Shown here piece by piece: positions 35,013-44,862 of a stretch of 64,000 bases of DNA. Location: contig JAMXDE010000007.1 in the NCBI GenBank assembly GCA_026770025.1, positions 1,736,001 through 1,800,000 on the forward strand, read 5' to 3'. Source of the stretch: Craspedostauros australis (lineage: Eukaryota > Bacillariophyta > Bacillariophyceae > Mastogloiales > Achnanthaceae). Position numbers and translations under genes: made by a program. The notes below the pieces were generated by a model that was given only the letters and a program-made list of their open reading frames with translations, had not been told where the DNA came from and searched no databases. Positions within the stretch are counted from its first letter, which is position 1. Every line of letters begins with the position of its first letter.

Positions 35013-36608
35013 CTACATGGAACCATACCTGGTCCTCTCCAATTCAGCAATGGATTCGTCATCGAACAATGATTGACTGTTTGCATTTGGTGCAAGCCGG
35101 TGACGGCGTCGGAGCTTCAGCCGGTCCTCTCGTAGTTCGATGACAGGACACGCAAGTAGAACGGTGAACACCACGAAGAATGCGATGTGCACGGTATTCC
35201 ATCCATGTGTGGTGTGTGCATACCGTACCAACGTGGCCTGCAGCAACTGCGCGACACCTCCCAGAGTGAACCCAACGCCAACCAGCACCCCAAAGTTCGT
35301 GAAACCGAACTGCTGCGACAGAGAAGTGAGGAAGACGGGGTACATGAACTGCTGGAACAGGCTGTTGGCGACGAAGGCCGCCTCCATCATGACCCGATGT
35401 GGACCAGCAAGCAGCATCAGAAGCACGTAGAGTTGGCCCAGCCCAATGGCCACGAAGCTCACCGCAATGACTCCGTACCGATCGATGGACGCCCCGGCGA
35501 ACACCGATGCCACCGATCCAAGCGAGATCACGAACGTGAAATCAATGGTCAGCTCGTGGTTCGTGGCTGCGTCGAAAGCGCTCTTGTCGTTCAGCTCGGT
35601 GCTCAATGATACAGTCGCGAAGCTCGTTGTGAAGCACGACGCCACGAAGACCAGCAGCGCACGGGCGTACGTCCACGTTGAAAGCTGGACATACGCTGGT
35701 TGACTCTTCAAGTTGAGGACCACCGGCCGTGATTTTGCATCGTCATCATCTAATTGGGGGACGGTCGAAAGAAAGGGCTCTGAGCTTTTCTGCGTCTCAT
35801 CACATGCGGTTGGCTGCTGCGACGATTGCCCTTTCGACCCGCCTCCATCGTTGCTCCCTGTGCTAACGCCCGCGTCCATCTCGATGTGATGCAACAGGTT
35901 CGAGTCCGAGGAGCTGTCGCATGTTCCGTTCTTGTCGCTGCGTGGAGTGGTTTTGCTTGCATCATCGATGCGCTCAAAGGGCGAATCCGGGTACATAAAA
36001 TAAGACCCCGCTGCCAAGAGTAGTACGACCGCACCGTAATGCCCGAAGATGCTTCGAAACGTGATGCCTTGACACGATCGCCAGATGGTGTCAAAGATGG
36101 CAAATACCGAAACGCTGATTGCCGTGGTTCCAGTCAGCAAACTCATCATGAGGTTTTCGTGTCGAGGGAATAGGTTGGAGATGTGGATGATGGAGCAGAT
36201 GGCGCCGGGCCCTCCAAATGCAACCATAGAAAGGCCCATCATGATGGAAAGGTAACCTTGGGATAGTGCCACAATGAGGGCTCCCGATGCGACTATCAGG
36301 CAGGACACCATCGCGCACTTGCGTGGACCGAAGACGTCCAACACCACACCAAGAATGAGCGAAGCACCCATCGCCAAGCTCGCCGCCACAGTGAAGATCT
36401 GTGTCGTTTGGACGGGTGTCAACTCAGCTCCGCCATTCACTTCGGCTGCAGCAAGCATGCCGCGATCGAGGCTGGCCCATCCAGAGATTACGGAGCCCAC
36501 AAGGCTGTTCTGGACGATTGCAAAGCACACGCGGGCTACTCGGAACTTCTTGGAGATCGGTGGCAGCACCGATGACGGCGTCGGTGGTGGCGATCGTGAT
36601 GATGTCAT
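35013..36608 (-). CDS. MFS transporter, SLC43/ApiAT-like
   Basis: Single exon, 531 aa, about 12 predicted membrane helices in two blocks of six. They are split by a ~100-residue polar loop rich in Ser, Asp and Gln. The N-terminal block has GWASLDRGMLAAAE and, after helix 2, VVLDVFGPRKCAMVSC. The latter is the MFS loop 2-3 signature in the form seen in SLC43 (LAT3/LAT4) and apicomplexan ApiAT amino-acid transporters. The predicted role is facilitated transport of amino acids or similar solutes across a cell or organelle membrane. Substrate is not deducible. Confidence 0.82.
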   Translation of the reverse strand: MTSSRSPPPTPSSVLPPISKKFRVARVCFAIVQNSLVGSVISGWASLDRGMLAAAEVNGGAELTPVQTTQIFTVAASLAMGASLILGVVLDVFGPRKCAMVSCLIVASGALIVALSQGYLSIMMGLSMVAFGGPGAICSIIHISNLFPRHENLMMSLLTGTTAISVSVFAIFDTIWRSCQGITFRSIFGHYGAVVLLLAAGSYFMYPDSPFERIDDASKTTPRSDKNGTCDSSSDSNLLHHIEMDAGVSTGSNDGGGSKGQSSQQPTACDETQKSSEPFLSTVPQLDDDDAKSRPVVLNLKSQPAYVQLSTWTYARALLVFVASCFTTSFATVSLSTELNDKSAFDAATNHELTIDFTFVISLGSVASVFAGASIDRYGVIAVSFVAIGLGQLYVLLMLLAGPHRVMMEAAFVANSLFQQFMYPVFLTSLSQQFGFTNFGVLVGVGFTLGGVAQLLQATLVRYAHTTHGWNTVHIAFFVVFTVLLACPVIELREDRLKLRRRHRLAPNANSQSLFDDESIAELERTRYGSM

Positions 36609-37276
36609 GTTGCTCGTCTTGTGAGAGTTTTTATTGCCTTGATCCGTTCAAGCATGGTGAGCGGGCATTGGCTGTTGCTGCTCCTCATAAATTGCGTTGG
36701 GTGGGTTCATGCAATCGAAAGAGAGAAGAGTGTCTGCACCAGAATGTGATGTACTCGTACGTATTGGAGAAGAGAGCAACGTCGTGCTCTGCCAAACCTG
36801 CGCTCACGGCTGGGAGGAGGCGGAAGAAGAATCGCTGTCGAAGTCGCCATCCACAATGAAGCGTTTGTAGTTTCGTGGAGGTGTTGGAAGAACAAATGAG
36901 TTGCGGAAGGTCGTCTTTTGCATCTTCAGGTGAGTCATCGTTGGTTTTTAATTCGTATTTCGAGAAATAAAGTATGTAAAATAAAGTTTTGCCGCGGCTT
37001 ATGTAATCGGACGATAATGGCCCGATACCAGACAACAATCACAAGAACTAGACTGCATTGAGAATACAGCTTAGATAGAACGGACCAACTTGCTGAGTGC
37101 ACAAAGCAACGCTGCGACCTCTTGAAACACATTCATAGAAAGTGGGTAGGGTAGACTCTCGTGAAATAATGAAAGGGATTAATCTCTACGTTATTGACAC
37201 GACGATGGCGGAAGACTGGACTTGCGTATTCCACCATCGCGATTGATTTTGCTGTGGTGCATCGACTCTTCTGTGC
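36609..37276. other. Intergenic; MFS promoter region
   Basis: No coding signal. GTACTCGTAC at 36751-36760 lies ~140 bp before the MFS start. The AT-rich part near 36950-37000 may hold 3' sequence. Confidence 0.5.
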
Positions 37277-39643
37277 CTAAAATGACTCAAAGAGTTTCTG
37301 GTCCGACTCGGAAAGGTTGCCGTATCGGATGCTCTCATCTCGCAAGGAGGAGAAATCATCAAAATTGTCGGACACGTCCAACGGATCCTCCGTCAGCTTC
37401 GGCTTCCATGGTGCCTTGAGCTCCTTCTTGTGGATTCTTCGAAAGTCCAGGTTGACCGCCTGGAACCACTCGTGGCGCTTGATGTCAACATATCCATTGG
37501 CCTGATTGCCCAGACGATTCGCCTGCTTGCGGACGAGGAGCTGCATGACGAACGACTTCTGATGCTCGTCCAGGAACTCTGGCATGTCGTATTTGACCAT
37601 GACGATTCGCTTGAACATGTCCATCTGACTCGAACCTTTTTGGAAGAACGGAGACAGACCGCACATCAATTCGTAGACGAGCACGCCGAAGGACCAGTAG
37701 TCGGCGGCGTGGTTGTGACCCCTGGACATGATGACTTCCGGTGCCAAGTACTCCGGCGTGCCCACCATGGTGAATGTCTTGTCCGTCACAACCTTGGCGA
37801 AACCAAGATCGACGATGATGCAGTATCCCTCGTTGTCGAGGAGCACGTTTTCCAGCTTCAAGTCTCTGTACGCGATGTGCCGCTGATGGAAATGTCCCAG
37901 AGCCTCCACAATGCAAGCCGCGTAGAATGCGGCATCGTAGCTCGGCAGCCCACGTCCATCTACCGATCTGCTTCGCACCTGGGAGTACAGCTCACCACCC
38001 TGGATAACCGGCAGCAGCAGGTACAGGTTGTCCTCGTCTTGGAAGGTGGAGACAAGATGGAGGATGAAGGGATGCTGCAAGAGGCACAGCATATCCTTCT
38101 CCCTCAGCACGGACTGCACCTGGTGCGACCGCACGAGCTTTTGCTTCGAGATGACCTTGAGCGCGTACGATTCAGTGCTGGATTTGTGGCTGACCAACCA
38201 GACCTTTCCGAACCCGCCTTGGCCCAGCACGCGATGCCGCTTGAGATGAGACAGCATGATCGATCGATCTTGCTTCGTCTTGGCGAACGCCTTGCTGCTT
38301 CCAAGTCGGCTGATGTCGCCGATCACCAGCTCAATGTCCTTCCTCGTGAGCACCCAGGTCGTCAGATTCTCTTCACACACCGCTGTGTGGGATCCGATGC
38401 GGTCGGGATCCCCGCTGATGCTCTTGTCCCCGAAGTAGTCGCCGTTTTGAAGGTTGTATATGTTTTCAGGACGCTTGCTGCTGTACACCAGCAGCGTCCC
38501 GCGCTGGATGATCCAGAGATTCATGCTGTAGGGCTTGCCGGATTCCGCGAGGAAGTGTCCCTTGCGGTAGCAGAGCTCCGTCATCATCCCCGCCAGCTGA
38601 TCGATCTCTTCCTCTGTCAATTGGCTGTCCCGGATGAGCGGCAGTGCTTTGAGGAACTTCTTGCGCATATTCCGTTCCAAGAGACCCTGAAGGGGACCGA
38701 TGTATTCTTCAAATGAACTCCTGTCGATGGCCATGGTGCCGACGTCCGTGATGGCCGTGACGTTGGCAGCACGTGGCTCTCCAGTCAGAAGCGCGCGTTC
38801 TCCAAAGGCCTGACCCGGCCCAAGGATCTGATCATCGTACTGCGAATCACCCAGCCCAATGTCGTGGATGCGGACCTGACCGCTGGTGATGATGTAAAAG
38901 ACGGTACCTTCCTCACCCTTCTCCACGATGCGTTCACCTGACGTCCACGCTATCGGCGCGAGGTTGTGAATGAAGCGGTTGAGCAGCGTCTCATCCAACC
39001 CTTTGAACATCTCAATGTTCCGCACCCTGTCCTTCATGGAGGACATGCGTTTGTAGATGTTGTGCGCCACAGTATACTTGAACGACTTTTGATCCAGCTT
39101 CCACAGCTTGGCCGTGCCACCTTCCACCTCCGTGACGACCTTGCACGTCGCAACGCGCTTGGAGTCGTACAGCAACGCCGCCATACCGAAGAACTCACCA
39201 GGGGTGTACTCCGACACCTTGGTATCATCCTCAAAGTACTCCGCAGTGCCTGACTGAGACACGTAGCAGTAATCGCCTTCGTCACCTTGGCGGAACAGGA
39301 TGGTGCCATCGTCGACTTCTTCCATCTGCATCGCCAATGCAATCTGCGACTTTTCGTTGTCATCGTGATCGTCGAAGATGAAGCTGTGGTTCAAGTAATC
39401 GATGAGGGACTGCATGTCCTCTTCGGACTTTTCGAATTCGGGCGGCCGGAATGTGCATGTCATCTCCGTGCACAGAGGCTTGGCTGTGATGGTGTCGCGG
39501 CAACGGTTCTTCTTCCTGTTCAACTTGGATATCTGATGCTCGACATGACGGATGTGCTGCTTGGCATCTCGCTGAGACTGTACGCGTTTCCACTCCTCTT
39601 CATCGGCGTCCGACAGCGCAGCCTGTTGGTTATCGGCATCCAT
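37277..39643 (-). CDS. cGMP-dependent-type protein kinase (PKG-like), three cNMP domains
   Basis: Single exon, 788 aa from ATG 39643 (MDADNQQAALS). Order: a short charged N-terminus, three tandem cyclic-nucleotide-binding domains (~90-440), an AGC kinase (~465-720) and a C-terminal tail. The middle cNMP site is intact (FGERALLTGEPRAA). The first has FFGMAALLYDSKRVAT, lacking the Glu of the phosphate-binding cassette; the third has YFGDKSISG...DRIGS and looks degenerate. The kinase has GQGGFGKV, ALKVISK, YRDLKLENVLL, GTPEYLAPEV and WSFGVLVYELM. The DFG motif is DLG. Such multi-site PKGs occur in apicomplexans, ciliates and algae. Likely cytosolic or peripheral signalling, with the ligand (cGMP or another) unproven. 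Confidence 0.92.
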   Translation of the reverse strand: MDADNQQAALSDADEEEWKRVQSQRDAKQHIRHVEHQISKLNRKKNRCRDTITAKPLCTEMTCTFRPPEFEKSEEDMQSLIDYLNHSFIFDDHDDNEKSQIALAMQMEEVDDGTILFRQGDEGDYCYVSQSGTAEYFEDDTKVSEYTPGEFFGMAALLYDSKRVATCKVVTEVEGGTAKLWKLDQKSFKYTVAHNIYKRMSSMKDRVRNIEMFKGLDETLLNRFIHNLAPIAWTSGERIVEKGEEGTVFYIITSGQVRIHDIGLGDSQYDDQILGPGQAFGERALLTGEPRAANVTAITDVGTMAIDRSSFEEYIGPLQGLLERNMRKKFLKALPLIRDSQLTEEEIDQLAGMMTELCYRKGHFLAESGKPYSMNLWIIQRGTLLVYSSKRPENIYNLQNGDYFGDKSISGDPDRIGSHTAVCEENLTTWVLTRKDIELVIGDISRLGSSKAFAKTKQDRSIMLSHLKRHRVLGQGGFGKVWLVSHKSSTESYALKVISKQKLVRSHQVQSVLREKDMLCLLQHPFILHLVSTFQDEDNLYLLLPVIQGGELYSQVRSRSVDGRGLPSYDAAFYAACIVEALGHFHQRHIAYRDLKLENVLLDNEGYCIIVDLGFAKVVTDKTFTMVGTPEYLAPEVIMSRGHNHAADYWSFGVLVYELMCGLSPFFQKGSSQMDMFKRIVMVKYDMPEFLDEHQKSFVMQLLVRKQANRLGNQANGYVDIKRHEWFQAVNLDFRRIHKKELKAPWKPKLTEDPLDVSDNFDDFSSLRDESIRYGNLSESDQKLFESF

Positions 39644-39917
39644 GGGCAGTATGGAATTGTATGGAGTATGCGGTATGGAGTATGCGGTATTGAATACCGT
39701 ACTTGAACAAGTATGGATGGAGAATGTGAGCAGAGTGCAATGTCTGGCAAAATACATGATCATGTTCGAAAACATGTGGGGCAAGAGTGCATCAGAACGA
39801 CGTCGCGGTCGTCGTCTTCGTCACCACTATTGCCCGTTTTCCAAGAGTATCCGTACGAGTACGGCATTGCACACAGGCGGAGCATCCACACATGCGCATA
39901 TCGTTGCATCATTGCAC

Positions 39918-39980
39918 GTCGCCAATGGATGTCGCCAATGGATGTCGCCAATGGATGTCGCCAATGGATGTCGCCAATGG
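39918..39980. repeat. 13-bp tandem repeat, ~5 copies
   Basis: Unit GTCGCCAATGGAT repeated without error, upstream of the PKG gene. Confidence 0.95.
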
Positions 39981-40074
39981 AAGCTGCAGTTCGTCCCGAT
40001 TGCTCTGGACAGGTGCCAGCCAACATCGTACGAGGAAGGCACGCCACAGCATTGAACATGTCGGTGCGATACTG

Positions 40075-40090
40075 CCCCCCCCCCCCCCCC
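40075..40090. repeat. Poly-C/poly-G run of 16
   Basis: Sixteen consecutive C on the plus strand in non-coding DNA. Its length may vary or be a sequencing uncertainty. Confidence 0.9.
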
Positions 40091-40341
40091 AATGAGGAAG
40101 ATCATGCTGTGGCACGGTTCCCCTCACATCCCTTTCCCACACGCTGCCGCATGTTCACACCACCCACTTTATCTTGCACTCACCGTGACCGCGCTCAACT
40201 TCCTGCCTTCTTCTTCGCCGCCGCAGCAGACTTCGAATAGTGATGCAAACACCATGGTGCTCTAATCTTCCTTTGTCTTCGTGCTCTTGTACTTGCTGGT
40301 CTGTTGTGTTGCCGATGCTTTACATTTTATGACATCTCCGT

Positions 40342-40403
40342 TGGTGCAGTTTGTGCAGTGTGTCCGGTCTGTGCAGTCTGTGCAGTGTGTGCAGTGTGTG
40401 CAG
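40342..40403. repeat. Degenerate 9-bp tandem repeat (TGTGCAGTG)
   Basis: About seven units of a TGTGCAGTG/TCTGTGCAG type in non-coding DNA ~240-300 bp beyond the ERD2-like B stop codon. Confidence 0.85.
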
Positions 40404-40638
40404 TTGCCGTTCTCATTCTCTCGGTTGTGACGAATGTGATCCTTCACACAAACATTGCTTTTGTCATCGTCAGCCAGAAAGGCGGAATGGCCTCGAACAA
40501 GTGTTACCGGCGAGTCGAGGAACAACATCGAAGATGCTGGAACGGACACGTTTGCAGAAATACGACAACACGGACTACATGAATGAAGGCGGTTTGTAGT
40601 ATATATTATCGAATATAGAGTGATATTTGTGCATGGTT

Positions 40639-42163
40639 TCAGAGCAAGTCATCGTCATCACCATCGTCACCGTCTTCGATTTGGTGCTCCTGGCTAATTC
40701 CTTCACCTGCGGGTTGGGTATCCATTGCTGTTTGGATCTCATTACCTGCGCTGGCGTCACCAGCTGTCGATGCGATCGAGACGCCCAAATATTGCCGTTC
40801 CTGCTGCACCTGCTGGGATTGGGATGCACCCGTACCGCCATTCTCGAGATGCGCCACGATTGGACTGCCATCAGAGCCGATCAGCAATGGCTGCTGCATC
40901 CGTTCCTCCAGCGTGACTGGCGTCCTAGCTGTGGGTACTGCGATCGGTGACGCGACGTCCGTCCATCCCAACGTGGGTCCCAAGAAGATCGTCCCGTTGA
41001 AAATGAAATGATCCAATGCCAGGAACAGCGCGAACAACAGCGAGCTTGTGAAGACCACGACGACTGACACGATCTCAAAGATCCCGAGATCGGCGTTCGC
41101 TCGTATGCTCATCCATGCGAACATCATCATCGCGAGCATCGTCCACTTCGTGAAGGCCCTGCCGCAAAGCGTGACGACGCGGGAAACGATCGATTCCACG
41201 GGTTGCTCGCTGGGAACGAACAGTCCCAACCCGCAGACGACGATCACAAGGAGATCCAAGCCGATCCACAACCACCCGCCGTGGAATCCTCCGTACTGGA
41301 CCATCGCGTACGCCAATCTGACAATCGCCACAGCAGCGTGCATGCCCATGACCAAAATGATATAGCCACCGGTGAAGTTGGAGACTTGAGTATTTTTTCG
41401 ATACATGTGTATCTGGGGGATGACCGCTGCCGCTTGCAAGTAAGACGTGGTAAGAAAGGCTGCGAGAGCACTTTTGGAGGAGACGAGCCACATGAAGACG
41501 CCGACCATGACACACGGCAGCACCATAAGCGGCCAATGTCGGACGCTTTCATGGTCCGAGTTGTAGGTGCTGGCGGCGGGATGTCTGGAGACCTTGCGCA
41601 TGAGAAGGACCGTCAGCACGCCCATGAGTATGTCGATCCATCTGTAACAATTCGTGTAAACGTCCAGTTCCATGCGTCCATAGTAATGGGGCAGAATCAC
41701 ATCCCAGTCCAGCTCATTGAGGACTTGCGCCAGCAGAAGGATCTCCTGCGTGTTGCGAGAAATTCCTGGTGGAATTGGAGAGTGAAAACACGAGAGATAT
41801 CGCGTGAGAAATGGGACTACGCACAATACGGGGTTGCTTGCTTGAAGATCTCGGATGATTGCGCAATTTCCGCAGCGGTGATAATGCAGATGCACAGGCA
41901 CATGAAGTGCTTTTCTTGGTGACATCGATGGCAGTAGCTCGCGCCAAAACCAACGCCAATCAAACATGCGAATGGCAACGAAGATCTCCAAACATCACAT
42001 CACATCGCATGGCATGGCATGGCATGAAACGAGTCGTATCGTATGGCACAGTACCTTCTGCATTGTGATCTGCCAAGAGACTGTGCAACACCAGCACGTT
42101 CGACGACGAGGTCATCAATTCGGACAGGACAGCCAGCACCCTCATGCCGACGGAGCCATTCAT
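40639..42163 (-). CDS. ERD2/KDEL-receptor-like membrane protein B
   Basis: Two exons, complement(join(40639..41765, 42055..42163)), encode 411 aa; the phase-1 intron runs from GTACTG to CCACCAG. The splice joins LLADHNAE to GISRNTQEILLLA, the same position and phase as in paralogue A. Features shared with A are VIPQIHMYRKNTQVSNFTGGY, placed as in ERD2 helices 5-6, and seven or more hydrophobic helices. The C-terminal ~110 residues are a polar tail ending in a strongly acidic stretch (EDGDDGDDDDLL), absent from canonical KDEL receptors. Probable ER/Golgi membrane protein; a retrieval function is inferred from family only. Confidence 0.82.
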
Positions 42164-42604
42164 CTTGGCTTGTTGTGCGGTCTATGAGAGTAGTGCTGCT
42201 GTGATGGTATTAGTAGTATGTGTCGTAGAGTATGTGTCCGTACCGATGTTGCGGCTGATCTTGTTGATGGGAACTGTCGTGTGGGCATGGCGAGGGATTG
42301 TGTGGGATGTGATGTTGATGGAAATTCGCGCGAGACACTGTGCCTCTCGACATGCTTGTTCTCTCCCACGAATCAAATCTTGCGCGTGGCAACAAATCGT
42401 GTCTTTGGATCTTGTCTCTTCCTGTTTCCGACTTCTCTCATCACCTCGCGCCGCGCTAATTCCCCACCATGCAATCGCGATCACAAGGACTATGGAACGA
42501 CGCTCACATCAGCACGCTCGATGCATTCCAACGCTTCACAAGAAAAGACTTGTTGTGCCGTTAGGTTTACTGTCAGGCTTTCATTCTATCATAGAATAGT
42601 ATCT
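42164..42604. other. Intergenic spacer
   Basis: About 440 bp between the ERD2-like B start and the TFIIF beta stop. No coding signal seen. Confidence 0.55.
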
Positions 42605-43924
42605 TCAACCAGAGCCACCGCCACCGCCACCGCCACCCCCGCCGCCTGATCCACCAGGCCCGCTGCCGCCTGCGCCGCCCGACGACACCGTCTTGTTTTG
42701 GAACTCCTTCCGCAGTTCCCATGTATTCTTGTGATCGCCGCTGCGGTGGTACTCTCCGATTTCTCGCAGCGAGTCTCTGATCTCCGTCTCCGGCCGTCCA
42801 CCGCAAGCGATCTTGAGATCCTTGACGCTCCAATACTGCTGCTGTTCGAAGAGCTCGAAGAGGACAGAGCGCGTGGGCTGATCGTCCGTGAATCTGGTCT
42901 TCTTTGCGATTGGCATGTTGTTCGCATCTCTGGCCTCCAGCATGCGCTTTCCGAATTCGTGCACGGCGTTGCCGAATCCTCCACCCGATGAGGACTTCTT
43001 TCCACCGGTGTTGCGTCGACGCGATTGCTGGACGACCTGGTTGGCCTCCACAGGCTTCACAAAGCCTGCGCCATCCCAAATGTTGTGCGTTTTACAACCG
43101 CCAAACGCCCAAGAATTGTGAGAAGTTAGAGTGCATCCAAGTGTGTATCCAAGTATGGAACGCAGCAACCAAGCAGTATGTTTGCAAGTTTGAGATATCG
43201 ATAATTGAAAAGGATGTGAGCAGCTGGATGCACCAGCCTTCTATCTCAAGCTACGAGTGTTCTCAACTTGGCTTCCATTGAACCCAGCAAACCGCTCGAT
43301 TCATCGACAGCACATGGTCAAACACCAACGCAAGTAACATCACAGCAACTCACGGTTCGTGTTGACGGTCGCATTGAGCAATCGATTCTTGACGAGGTTG
43401 CGGTAGTTGGAATCATCGATCTGCGACACCTGCAGGTTGGCCGTGCGCGACACCACCCCCTTGATCGTGACGCTGCCGTTGGGTTGGCGCGTGAAGGGGT
43501 GCAAGGTCGGGATCCTCTTCGTCATGGCCTGCAAGGAGTACTGCAGCGGCAAGGCCTTCGTGAGGTTCTGGTTGTAGGCGACGGGATTGTGGGGAGCCTG
43601 CTTGCTGCCGCGGCTGTTTCCCAGGCGATCTCTCTTTTTGACGCCCGATGTCTTGGCCTGCATCCGCGTGGGATCGGGCGGCGTGACGTCGATGCGAATC
43701 TGCGGCTTGATCGTCTTGCCACTCTGCTTGCCTCCCTTGACGAAGACGAGATCGCCGAGCTCCGTGCCCTCCGGCAAGGCGTCCCAGACCTCCGCCAGCT
43801 TCGGCGGGATGCGAAGCATCCAGCATTCCTTGTAGGCATCCTCGGTGTGCAAGTTGCCGTAAGATTCGATCGTCACTTCCGATTTGTTCGTCTCGCCTCC
43901 TGCATCCTCGTTGGGTTGGGACAT
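42605..43924 (-). CDS. GTF2F2: Transcription factor IIF beta subunit (RAP30)
   Basis: Two exons, complement(join(42605..43065, 43354..43924)), encode 343 aa; the phase-1 intron runs from GTGAGT to GGCGCAG. The splice gives VNTNR/FVKPVEANQ, matching the family's conserved ..VTTNYKPVANH. The N-terminal half is the dimerisation region (ECWMLRIPPKLAEVWDAL, LQYSLQ, and GVVSRTANLQV as in GIVVQRAEC). The C-terminal winged helix is clear (SVLFELFEQQQYWSVKDLK and KNTWELRKEF). It pairs with TFIIF alpha to recruit RNA polymerase II to promoters. It ends in a pure Gly/Ser tail of ~25 residues, not found in most orthologues. Start ATG at 43924; the frame's earlier codon is TTG. Divergent from crcB. Confidence 0.95.
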
Positions 43925-44421
43925 GGTCAACGTGGACTATTACTCTTGCAATGTAGGGGGAGATGGAAGGCTCTATGGGCTGCGATGGCGATTGTGATTG
44001 TGTCTGTGTTTGAGGTTCGGAGATGTCTGAAGAGATCTTCGTGTGGAAGCAGTTCTTTCCGGTTTCGTTGGTTTGGTTGTGTTGATGGCACATCGAGTCC
44101 CGATAGATGCGTGACTTGTGATTGCGGGATTGGGTATTCGTGATACAAAAAATGACTTCCGTATCCGTCGTGACACTTTCGTTTGATGTGCATGAAGCGG
44201 TTGGCGCGTGTGGATGGATGGATGGATGGATCCTCGGAATGTTCCTGCCCCAGAGCATTCTGACAGAACAATCCTCTTGTGGACGCAGTGAAGTGCAACA
44301 GCATCTCACATCTTGCAGCTGTCATACTCGTACGACTACGAGCATCCAACAACGAGCACCTGCAACGATCTCTCCATCGAATTCCAAGAAATCCAAAAAC
44401 ACCAAGACCACCACTACCACG
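43925..44421. promoter_or_regulatory. Shared upstream region of TFIIF beta and crcB
   Basis: 497 bp between divergent starts with no coding signal. TACTCGTAC (44325-44333) lies ~95 bp before the crcB start, and a GGATGGAT run lies near 44212. It is inferred to be a bidirectional promoter. Confidence 0.5.
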
Positions 44422-44862
44422 ATGACAGGAATGATCCCAGCCGATGCCGTGGCCGTCGGATTCGGCGCCTTCCTCGGAGCGCTGAGCCGGTACCAAGTGG
44501 GCCGCATGGCCGCCGAATGGATTGCCACGGATCCCAACAGGCTCGGCAAGCTGGGTGGCTGGCACACGGCCGGCATCAACATGGGCGGTTCCTTCCTGTT
44601 GGGCGGCATCACGGCAAGCCCCGTCGTGCAGGCAAAGCCCCGATTCGCGTCCATGCAGGGTCTATCCCCGCGCGCCAAGCTCATGATGGGCGTGGGATTC
44701 TGCGGATCGTACACCACCTTTTCCACCTACAGCGTCGACGTCGTCACGTGGTTGCAGCAGGGCAAGACCGGCAAGGCGCTGTCCTACGTCGCCACCAACA
44801 ATATCGGCGGGTTCGTCGCGGCGGCGGCCGGCATGGTCTTGGCGAAGAAGTTCTTCGGGTAG
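44422..44862 (+). CDS. crcB: Single-domain CrcB/Fluc fluoride channel
   Basis: Single exon, 146 aa from ATG 44422 (MTGMIPADAVAVGFGAF). Four predicted helices carry the Fluc motifs GAFLGALSRY, INMGGSFLLGG, GFCGSYTTFSTYSVD and NNIGGFVAAAAG. The pore Asn and the TTFST(F/Y) signature are both present. Fluc channels export fluoride as antiparallel dimers. Bacterial forms are single four-helix domains like this; the fungal and plant FEX proteins are two such domains fused. The frame is open upstream (to 44122), but that stretch is low-complexity. No plastid or secretory presequence is evident in the chosen model. No intron is seen. Confidence 0.9.
   Translation: MTGMIPADAVAVGFGAFLGALSRYQVGRMAAEWIATDPNRLGKLGGWHTAGINMGGSFLLGGITASPVVQAKPRFASMQGLSPRAKLMMGVGFCGSYTTFSTYSVDVVTWLQQGKTGKALSYVATNNIGGFVAAAAGMVLAKKFFG

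Larger units (their letters stand above)
39644..40638. other. Intergenic with several minisatellites
   Basis: Includes a 13-bp repeat (39918-39980), a 16-nt poly-C run (40075-40090), a 9-bp TGTGCAGTG-type repeat (40342-40403) and the spaced palindrome CCGTACGAGTACGG (39851-39864) ~210 bp before the PKG start. No gene supported. Confidence 0.55.

Noticed and set aside
42573-43079. Alternative minus frames over TFIIF beta exon 2
   Set aside because: Out of frame with exon 1 across the only good acceptor and lacking the winged-helix motif.
43268-44143. 291-codon plus frame over TFIIF beta exon 1
   Set aside because: Composition mirrors the reverse complement of the real gene, and it runs into the bidirectional promoter.
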